Of a stretch of 64,000 nucleotides of DNA, positions 58,095 to 64,000 are shown piece after piece (the first letter of the stretch is position 1; every line of letters starts with the position of its first letter). A model generated the notes under the pieces. That model worked only from the letters and a program-made list of their open reading frames with translations, made no database searches and had not been told where the DNA came from. The position numbers and the translations under genes were made by a program. The stretch comes from Flagellimonas beolgyonensis (GTDB lineage Bacteria; Bacteroidota; Bacteroidia; Flavobacteriales; Flavobacteriaceae): positions 312,501 to 376,500 of the forward strand of contig NZ_RZMY01000003.1 in assembly GCF_003992615.1 (NCBI RefSeq), given 5' to 3'.

Positions 58095-58670
58095 TTATTT
58101 ATTTAAAAGATTAACGATCAAAATTCCGGTGTCGGTCACATCCTGGACCTTCACCACATTCCCCTGTACCAGATCATGGTCTTCATCGGTTAGGGCCTGA
58201 AGCTCCCGAAGAGTTCCCTGCACATTAACAGAGACCTTCCCAATTCGGCTGCGATTGGCACCAATAGTCAGATACACCTCCCCAATTTGGTCCACCGCAT
58301 TTTTAAGATTAAGGGTGCCACTGCTTTGCAGTTTGGCCAAATAATAGAACAAGGAAGCCATGGCAAGCATCATCAACAGTCCACATATTACAGAAATGAA
58401 TATGGTAAGCCAAGTGGAAAGCCCATTATCTATACAGGCAATACCCGACCATCCAAAAATGGTCAAAAAGCCCATCAAATTTTTAAAGGATAAAAACTGA
58501 AAATGGATTCCGGTATCGGCCTCGATATCGGCATCCACATCGCCCATATCATCCACATCGCCACCCATAAGCGTCATGACCACGAGCACCAATAAAATGG
58601 CGGAGCCCGCAATGGCAACGATCCAATAGACTTTTTCGAACAGGGTTAGTGCAGTAAACCAATTTTCCAT
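58095..58670 (-). CDS. NfeD-like membrane protein, flotillin partner
   Basis: Membrane protein with NfeD-like C-terminal OB domain, 191 residues. Membrane segments lie near residues 13-34, 67-80 and 86-108; an acidic loop (GGDVDDMGDVDADIEADTG) follows the first. The C-terminal OB-like part (GEVYLTIGANRSRIGKVSV, then VKVQDVTDTGILIVNLL) is the family hallmark. The short form lacks the ClpP-type protease domain. It starts the pair NfeD-flotillin (5 bp gap) on the minus strand, just after the ketoacyl synthase. Confidence 0.85.
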   Translation of the reverse strand: MENWFTALTLFEKVYWIVAIAGSAILLVLVVMTLMGGDVDDMGDVDADIEADTGIHFQFLSFKNLMGFLTIFGWSGIACIDNGLSTWLTIFISVICGLLMMLAMASLFYYLAKLQSSGTLNLKNAVDQIGEVYLTIGANRSRIGKVSVNVQGTLRELQALTDEDHDLVQGNVVKVQDVTDTGILIVNLLNK

Positions 58671-58741
58671 GGCATCAAAATTTAAAGTTGGTACTAAATG
58701 TCAAGATAAGACTTTGTACGGATATTCTGTAGTCCGGAAAG

Positions 58742-59920
58742 TTATCTTTTGGAAAGAAGGATGGACACTGCATTACCCCCGAAGCCCACGGCGTTGACCA
58801 TGACTTTTAGAATGGTTTTCGGTGTTGCTTCGTAAGTAACGAACGGAATGGATATGGGCCTCTGGTGGTTAAGCATTAAAACAGCCATTTCCAAGCTGAG
58901 CAAGCCAGAAGCTCCGAAGGTGTGACCTACTTTCCATTTATTGGTAGTCAAAAATGGTATTTTGTTACAGAACACTTTTTTGATGGCATTGTACTCGGTC
59001 AAATCTCCCTTTATTGTTCCTGGAGCGTGCATTACAATGGCATCGATTTCATCAGGGTCGGTTTGGCCCAAAGCCATCTTCATGGAATCCTGAAAACATT
59101 GGGCGTCGGTACTTATGGACACGCTGTGCTCCAAGGGCTCAGTGCCATAGCCAATTCCTTCGATCATGGCTAGCGCATTGGACTTGATTCCTTTTTCCAA
59201 ACAGGCCAGTCCTGCAGCTTCACCCAAAACCATGGTGTTGTGCTTTTTGTCCAAATCCATGGCTTTACAGGGAAAAATATCTCTCGACTGCGCTCGAGAC
59301 AACCCCTTTGAGTAGACTTTTAACGCCTGCATTTGAGCAATGGTGAATGGGGTGAGCGGTGCTTCACTGCCACCCACCAAAAATTTATCGGCCATCCCAC
59401 TTTGGATCCAAGCCACGGCATTCAATACCGCATGAAGAGCCGTGGAACAGGTAATGGAATGGGAAATTTCGGGGCCTTTGGATTTAAGGTCATGGGCCAC
59501 CCATGATGAAATGTTGCCCAGGGTCGTGGTGGGTGATGACAATGTGGACGACTTGCCTTCGGCCAAAAATTCTTTGTGGTATTTTTCAAAAAGGGCGGTG
59601 GCCCCACGTGATGAACCGATATTGATCCCAAAATTGGCATCTGATTCCCAGCCAGCCTGCTCAACAGCTTTGCGAGCCGAATACAAAGCAAACAATACAG
59701 AATCATCCAAATGTTTGTATTTAGCATCGGAGCCCCGAAGTGCCTCAATATTTTGTTTAATTGACTCTTTTAACCGTGAAGCCCAAACCGGTTGTTCCCC
59801 GATTAGATCGTTGGTTAAAAAATGGTCATCTGAACAATAGGATTGCCAAATTTCTTCTAGGGTTTCCCCAAGAGCGGAAATAGAAGCCAATGCGGTTATG
59901 GAAATGGGTTCGTTCAACAT
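58742..59920 (-). CDS. Beta-ketoacyl synthase-like protein, biotin locus
   Basis: Thiolase-fold condensing enzyme of the beta-ketoacyl-ACP synthase family, 392 residues. The nucleophile Cys is in SITCSTALHAV near residue 160, the first catalytic His in VMHAPGTIKGD near 290 and the second in VGHTFGASGLLS near 332, so it is active-site complete. It lies 8 bp after bioA, and in flavobacteria such enzymes sit with biotin genes, suggesting a role in making the pimeloyl precursor or an ACP-bound intermediate. Residues about 206-214 (KGLSRAQSR) are encoded by a palindromic repeat (59282-59299). Confidence 0.87.
   Translation of the reverse strand: MLNEPISITALASISALGETLEEIWQSYCSDDHFLTNDLIGEQPVWASRLKESIKQNIEALRGSDAKYKHLDDSVLFALYSARKAVEQAGWESDANFGINIGSSRGATALFEKYHKEFLAEGKSSTLSSPTTTLGNISSWVAHDLKSKGPEISHSITCSTALHAVLNAVAWIQSGMADKFLVGGSEAPLTPFTIAQMQALKVYSKGLSRAQSRDIFPCKAMDLDKKHNTMVLGEAAGLACLEKGIKSNALAMIEGIGYGTEPLEHSVSISTDAQCFQDSMKMALGQTDPDEIDAIVMHAPGTIKGDLTEYNAIKKVFCNKIPFLTTNKWKVGHTFGASGLLSLEMAVLMLNHQRPISIPFVTYEATPKTILKVMVNAVGFGGNAVSILLSKR
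59282..59299. repeat. Palindromic repeat inside the ketoacyl synthase gene
   Basis: TCTCGA-CTGCGC-TCGAGA, perfect arms, resembling the core of the dispersed TCGAG-type repeats seen at 9746-9850. Translated in frame on the minus strand as part of SRAQSR. Confidence 0.55.
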
Positions 59921-59928
59921 AGAGGTTT

Positions 59929-61215
59929 CTATACCAATCCTACAACAGATTTTATTGCGCCATAAATTCTCTCCATTTGTTCCCTAGTGGTCACATAAGG
60001 GGCCAAAATATAGATGGTATTGCCCAAAGGTCTCAAGAAAACACCACGATCCATAAAATGCTTGAACAGTTTGTCCCTCAAATTCCCGTAACGTTCGGTT
60101 TGTACGTTCAAATCCAAGGCATAAATTACACCCAACTGCCGTGTGTTGCTTACTTGTGGATGGTGCTTGATTTCCTCATCGAACTTCCTATGCCACTCCA
60201 TAATATCCCGAATGTTTTGTTGGATGGCATCGGTCTGGAGCAATTCCAAAGCTGCTAGGGCGGCCGTGCAGGCCAAGGGATTCGCGGTGTAGGTATGTCC
60301 GTGGAACAAGCCCTTGGCCACATCATCGCTATAAAACGCCATATACACTTCTTCCGTACAGGTCGTGAGTCCCATAGGGATAAGTCCAGCCGTCAATGCC
60401 TTGGACAAACACATGATATCGGGTTTGGTTTCCAGGTAATCCGAAGCAAAGTATTTTCCGGTTTTACCAAATCCGGTCATTACCTCATCGGCAATCAGCA
60501 GCACTTCTTGTTTTTTTAACAGCGAAAGTATTTTTTCCAAATGTTCGGCACAGTGCATCTTCATGGCTGCCGCTCCTTGAACCAAAGGTTCATAGATGAA
60601 ACCGGCAATATTATTTTTTTTCAGGCGCTTTTTCAAATGCTTCAAAAGCTGCTCGATATTTTCCGTGGTGGGTACGGGAATGCGTTCCACATCGATAAAA
60701 AATTCCTCAAAAGGCCCGTTATATACCGACAATCCCGAAACCGACATGGCTCCAAAGGTATCCCCATGAAATCCTTCTTCAAAAGCCAGGATCACGTTGC
60801 GCTTTTGGTCTTTGTTAAAATGATATTGCAACGCCATTTTAATCGCGACCTCCGTGGACGTGGAACCGTTATCCGAAAAGAACAGTTTTTCCTGATTGTT
60901 CGGTAAAACCTCGATGAGTTTTTCTGAAAGTTGAACGGCAGGCTCGTGGGTAAATCCGCTGAAAACAACCTGGTCCAAACGTTGCATTTGATCCATGACC
61001 CTTTCCAAAATAAAGGGGTTGCAATGCCCGTACATGCACGTGTACCATGATGAAATCCCGTCTACATATTCTTTGCCATCCTCATCATACAACAAGGCAC
61101 CTTGTGCCCTTGCAATGCCCAACATTTCTGAATGGGTCTTGTGTTGGGTCAGTGGATGCCAGAGGTGCTTTTTGTCCCGTTCCGATATTCTTTTGTTGGC
61201 GGTACTATCGCTCAA
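59929..61215 (-). CDS. bioA: Adenosylmethionine-8-amino-7-oxononanoate aminotransferase BioA
   Basis: PLP-dependent class III aminotransferase converting KAPA to DAPA in biotin synthesis, with S-adenosylmethionine as amino donor. Family segments: HLWHPLTQHKTH near the N-terminus, GISSWYTCMYGHCNPFI near residue 56, GFHGDTFGAMSVSG near 145, and the Lys of LSKALTAGLIPMG near 275. The start is uncertain: the frame has no ATG before HLWHPL other than one at 61305 that overlaps the next gene. TTG at 61215 is chosen as it gives SDSTANKRISERDKKHLW, matching homologues; TTG at 61224 is an alternative. The ketoacyl-synthase gene follows after 8 bp. Confidence 0.92.
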   Translation of the reverse strand: MSDSTANKRISERDKKHLWHPLTQHKTHSEMLGIARAQGALLYDEDGKEYVDGISSWYTCMYGHCNPFILERVMDQMQRLDQVVFSGFTHEPAVQLSEKLIEVLPNNQEKLFFSDNGSTSTEVAIKMALQYHFNKDQKRNVILAFEEGFHGDTFGAMSVSGLSVYNGPFEEFFIDVERIPVPTTENIEQLLKHLKKRLKKNNIAGFIYEPLVQGAAAMKMHCAEHLEKILSLLKKQEVLLIADEVMTGFGKTGKYFASDYLETKPDIMCLSKALTAGLIPMGLTTCTEEVYMAFYSDDVAKGLFHGHTYTANPLACTAALAALELLQTDAIQQNIRDIMEWHRKFDEEIKHHPQVSNTRQLGVIYALDLNVQTERYGNLRDKLFKHFMDRGVFLRPLGNTIYILAPYVTTREQMERIYGAIKSVVGLV

Positions 61216-61255
61216 AACATTCAAATTTATATCTATATTGCAAAGATGATGATTA

Positions 61256-62755
61256 ATGCCCAAAAAGGAGAAACCGATCGTGCTTAAAAAAATAGGTTCC
61301 ATCAATTATCAAAAACTGGATTGGAAAACCGTCCTGTTTGTTTTGTGCATGGTGGCCCTTTTTATTCGATTTCCTTTTTTCTTTAGGGATTACATCGACC
61401 GGGATGAGAGCACCTTCATCATTATGGGACAATCTTGGGTAGATGGGCATTTGCCCTATACCCAACTTTGGGACTTAAAACCCCCCATTGTCTTTCTCTT
61501 TTTTGCCCTCATCATTAAAGTATTTGGAAAGAGCTTTATCGCCATCCGATTTTTCGGCTCCGTGCTGGTTGCATTGACCGCTCTTTTTACCTATGTGATC
61601 GCCACCAAGATTACTACCAAAAAAGTTGCGCTGTGGACCGCGGTATTTTGTGTATTCTTTCAAAGTCTGTTTGGAAGTTTACAAGGAGTGATGTCGGAAC
61701 ATATTTGTACGTTCTTCTTTGTTGCAGCATTACTGATTCTTTTTTTAAAAGAGGATGGGAAGTGGTTTTTTACCTCCGGACTTCTTTTGGGACTTTCGGT
61801 AATGACAAAACTCAACATGGTCTATCCCGTTTTGGGGGTTGGCATTTTCTTTTTGTGGGAAGGCTTTCATAAAAAACAGCTTTGGATGAATGTCAAGAAC
61901 CTAATTTTTATGGTAATTGGTTTTTTGACCACCATTCTGATTACCTTATTGCCCTATTATCTCAATGGTCAGCCAGAAATCTGCTGGGAATCCATTTTTA
62001 AAGCTCCTTTAGCTTATTCTGATGGAAAATTTCATTCCCCTTTGAAGACATTGCCTTTTGTATTACTCTCGGTCAGTTTTTTTTACATTGCCTACAAAAA
62101 ACAATTGCTGAATTTTAAAAGCAAACCCATTCAGTTGTTGCTTTTATCTATTGCAGGGGTATTTCTATCATTTGCACAAATTGGGAAAGTCAATGGTCAT
62201 TACCTCATCCAATTGTATCCCTTGATCCTGATTCCGGTAGCTATGGTGGTTGCCAAATTTCCTCCGTTAAAAAAGAAATACACCGGACTATTGGTGGTTT
62301 TCCTATTTTTAATTCCCGTGGAATCCTATTTGGAATATGCCAACATTATTACAAATAAATTGGAAAAGGGTTCTTTTTATAATGGGGAGGGAGTGGATGT
62401 GCCACGATATATTACAGACCATCATCTGGAAACCAAAAATATCTTCTTTACCGAGTATCACATAGGGTATTGGTTATTGGATGAAAATCCGCCAACCAAA
62501 GCGGCCACCCACCCCAGCAATATAACCCGGGAAGAACTGTTCCCGTACATGCAAAACCCAAGAAAGACCGGATTGGAGGAATTACAATACATCATGGAGG
62601 TGATTCAACCCAAAACTTTGGTGACCAGAGATGGCAAAACGGTTTTTGATAAAAAACTGGTGGCTTATAATGCTTATATAGACTCTTATCTTGCAAAACA
62701 TTATCAATTAACCGCCAAGGTAGGAAACGGACTTATCTACCAAAGATCGCACTAG
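61256..62755 (+). CDS. ArnT/PMT-like membrane glycosyltransferase
   Basis: Integral membrane glycosyltransferase of the ArnT/PMT (GT-C) superfamily, 499 residues. About ten membrane segments follow a basic N-terminus. In the first periplasmic loop RDYIDRDESTFIIMGQSW holds the Asp-Glu motif expected for a GT-C enzyme, followed by WDLKPPIVFLFF. Such enzymes move a polyprenyl-phosphate-linked sugar onto a lipid or protein; the acceptor is unknown. It is divergent from bioA with about 40 bp between starts. A second GT-C gene follows after 167 bp. Confidence 0.88.
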   Translation: MPKKEKPIVLKKIGSINYQKLDWKTVLFVLCMVALFIRFPFFFRDYIDRDESTFIIMGQSWVDGHLPYTQLWDLKPPIVFLFFALIIKVFGKSFIAIRFFGSVLVALTALFTYVIATKITTKKVALWTAVFCVFFQSLFGSLQGVMSEHICTFFFVAALLILFLKEDGKWFFTSGLLLGLSVMTKLNMVYPVLGVGIFFLWEGFHKKQLWMNVKNLIFMVIGFLTTILITLLPYYLNGQPEICWESIFKAPLAYSDGKFHSPLKTLPFVLLSVSFFYIAYKKQLLNFKSKPIQLLLLSIAGVFLSFAQIGKVNGHYLIQLYPLILIPVAMVVAKFPPLKKKYTGLLVVFLFLIPVESYLEYANIITNKLEKGSFYNGEGVDVPRYITDHHLETKNIFFTEYHIGYWLLDENPPTKAATHPSNITREELFPYMQNPRKTGLEELQYIMEVIQPKTLVTRDGKTVFDKKLVAYNAYIDSYLAKHYQLTAKVGNGLIYQRSH

Positions 62756-62922
62756 TATTTTCTCCATGTCTGTAAATTGTAAATAATATATACATACTTA
62801 TAGCGTTGTAGAATTGGGTTACCATAGTCACCCGCAGCATAATAATATACCCCATCATCATTTGCTTGGCAGGTTTCCCTTCCAATTTTGGAATTCTCTA
62901 ATACCAAATCTTATATGCTGCG

Positions 62923-64000
62923 ATGGTCAAAAACCTATGGTCTTCTCTTCGTCGGAAAAACTTTTTCACTGTTACCTACATTTTCCTATTGGTATTTTAT
63001 GCTTTTTCCTTGTTCTTCAACTTAGGTGTCGCCCCCTTTTACAATGAAGAACCCAGAAGATCCATTATAGCCATGGAAATGTTGCACAACCATAATTTTT
63101 TGGTGACAACACTTTTCAATGACACCTTCTATGACCATCCCCCCTTGTGGAATGTTGTGCTTGCCGTGAGTGCGAAGATATTTGGATCGGACACCGAGTT
63201 TGCTTTCCGATTTCCCTGTGCGCTGTCATTGCTCCTGACAGGGTATGTGGTTTTCTATATGGGGAAAAAATATGTGGGACAATTATTTGGAGTTATTTCA
63301 GGCTTTCTATACCTAGTTTCTGTGGACCTATATTTCTTCTTTTCAAACACTGCGGAAATCGATATCTTCTTTTCATTGTTGGTGGTTGTGAGCATGTTGA
63401 GCGTTTTTCACTTTTATGAGCAAAAGAGGTATACCTCGCTTTTTTTGGTTGCCTATCTCTTTTGTTTTCTGGGATTTCTTACCAAAGGTGTAGTTGCACT
63501 GGTATTCTTGGGTATAACCCTTCTTGTTTTTTTCATGTATAGAAAAGACTCTAAAATAATGTTCCTGCCCATTCACTTTGTAGCAGCCTTTCTATGTCTT
63601 GGAGGAATTGTTACATTCTTTTATATCTATGGAAGGTTTGATAACATGGAGGCCTGCATAAAGGGCATGTGGAACATTACAAGGAACAAGTCTTTTCTGG
63701 ACAAGGAAAACAATGCTTTTATCTCCCATTTTTTTTGGTTTCCTATCAATATGTTGGGAAACCTGTTTCCTACCACTCTGCTGATTTTCTTTCTATTTAA
63801 AAAGTCTGTCCTAGTCAAGGTGAAAGAGAACCCATATATAATATTCTTGCTCTTGGTTTTTGCTTCCAACTTTTTGTTGTACTGGATCTCTCCCGGAGCC
63901 AAGGCTCGGTATACCTATATGTTCTATCCTATGCTTATCAGTATTCTGACCTACGGATTTTTTGTCTCGGAGAATAAAAATGGCTGGGTCACAAAATTAT
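62923..64000 (+). CDS. ArnT/PMT-like membrane glycosyltransferase, cut by window end
   Basis: Second GT-C type membrane glycosyltransferase, continuing past the window edge (359 codons seen, no stop). The start is ATG at 62923 (MVKNLWSSLRRKNFF), as an ATG at 62915 is followed by an early stop in its frame. The first membrane segment is near residues 15-34, then the motif VAPFYNEEPRRSIIAMEML, with Asn-Glu-Glu in the acidic position of the family, and NDTFYDHPPLWNVVLAV. About eight further membrane segments are visible, and PGAKARYTYMFYP is near the visible end. It resembles the preceding gene in layout but not in detailed sequence, so it is a paralogue at most. Confidence 0.85.
   Translation, partial: MVKNLWSSLRRKNFFTVTYIFLLVFYAFSLFFNLGVAPFYNEEPRRSIIAMEMLHNHNFLVTTLFNDTFYDHPPLWNVVLAVSAKIFGSDTEFAFRFPCALSLLLTGYVVFYMGKKYVGQLFGVISGFLYLVSVDLYFFFSNTAEIDIFFSLLVVVSMLSVFHFYEQKRYTSLFLVAYLFCFLGFLTKGVVALVFLGITLLVFFMYRKDSKIMFLPIHFVAAFLCLGGIVTFFYIYGRFDNMEACIKGMWNITRNKSFLDKENNAFISHFFWFPINMLGNLFPTTLLIFFLFKKSVLVKVKENPYIIFLLLVFASNFLLYWISPGAKARYTYMFYPMLISILTYGFFVSENKNGWVTKL

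Noticed and set aside
1..64000. tRNA, rRNA, CRISPR, insertion sequences, prophage genes
   Set aside because: No cloverleaf-like T-loop, regularly spaced repeats, transposase or phage gene was seen in either strand.

Overview
The window is a gene-dense stretch of a Bacteroidota chromosome, almost certainly a marine-type member of the Flavobacteriaceae close to Muricauda/Allomuricauda. This rests on the gliding genes gldD and gldE in the order mutY-ssb-gldE-gldD, the ftsX-DUF3098-uppP-truB cluster, several TonB-dependent receptors, TAnnTTTG-type -7 promoter boxes, a lack of clear Shine-Dalgarno sequences, and dispersed palindromic repeats of the LPAGQAG-encoding kind. The genus is an inference; no rRNA or tRNA gene was seen.

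Layout. 0-10 kb: an SH3 lipoprotein, DUF423, a saccharopine dehydrogenase-like enzyme with an Lrp/AsnC regulator, ferritin, a YugP-type metallopeptidase, alanine dehydrogenase (long leader with repeated TAGGGGT motifs) and leuS, whose coding sequence carries dispersed repeats. 10-14 kb: ftsX, DUF3098, uppP, truB, a TonB-like protein and a thioredoxin-fold protein. 14-19.3 kb: a TetR-ABC-HlyD-TolC export operon whose ATPase domain has lost most catalytic motifs. 19.3-26.3 kb: tag, envelope proteins, aat, a short-chain fatty acid transporter, a DUF3127 protein with an SSB-like tail, a lone histidine kinase, HIT and greA. 26.3-34.5 kb: a degenerate Rieske-like lipoprotein, an oxidoreductase and a thiamine salvage region: a TPP riboswitch in front of a TonB receptor, plus a thiamine-binding protein, PnuC-type transporter and NadR-like kinase fused to DUF4301. 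34.5-42.8 kb: phosphopantetheinyl transferase and ahcY (divergent), DUF3332, a D-threonine aldolase-like enzyme, rpmA/rplU, DUF4199 and a pair of M16 peptidase homologues. 42.8-45.5 kb: a probable copper-uptake locus (OprC-like receptor and a Cys-containing membrane protein). 45.5-51.6 kb: a small lipoprotein, the gldD-gldE-ssb-mutY block, HU, a 29-residue basic protein and rng. 51.6-61.2 kb: a six-hairpin glycosidase lipoprotein, recX, a JmjC-like protein, bioB, flotillin/NfeD, a ketoacyl synthase and bioA. 61.2 kb to the end: two ArnT/PMT-like membrane glycosyltransferases, the second cut by the window edge.

How genes work together. The best-supported functional unit is thiamine uptake (riboswitch-controlled receptor, inner-membrane carrier, binding protein, trapping kinase). 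The TetR-led exporter is a self-contained tripartite system with an atypical motor. bioA plus a ketoacyl synthase and bioB form part of a biotin pathway; bioF, bioD, bioC and bioH are not in the window.

Stretches without genes over 300 bp are 6420-6827 (ald leader with motif repeats, a terminator hairpin and a palindromic repeat) and 30008-30819 (TPP riboswitch, a 38-codon membrane-protein gene and three terminator-like hairpins). No CRISPR array, insertion sequence or prophage gene was seen.
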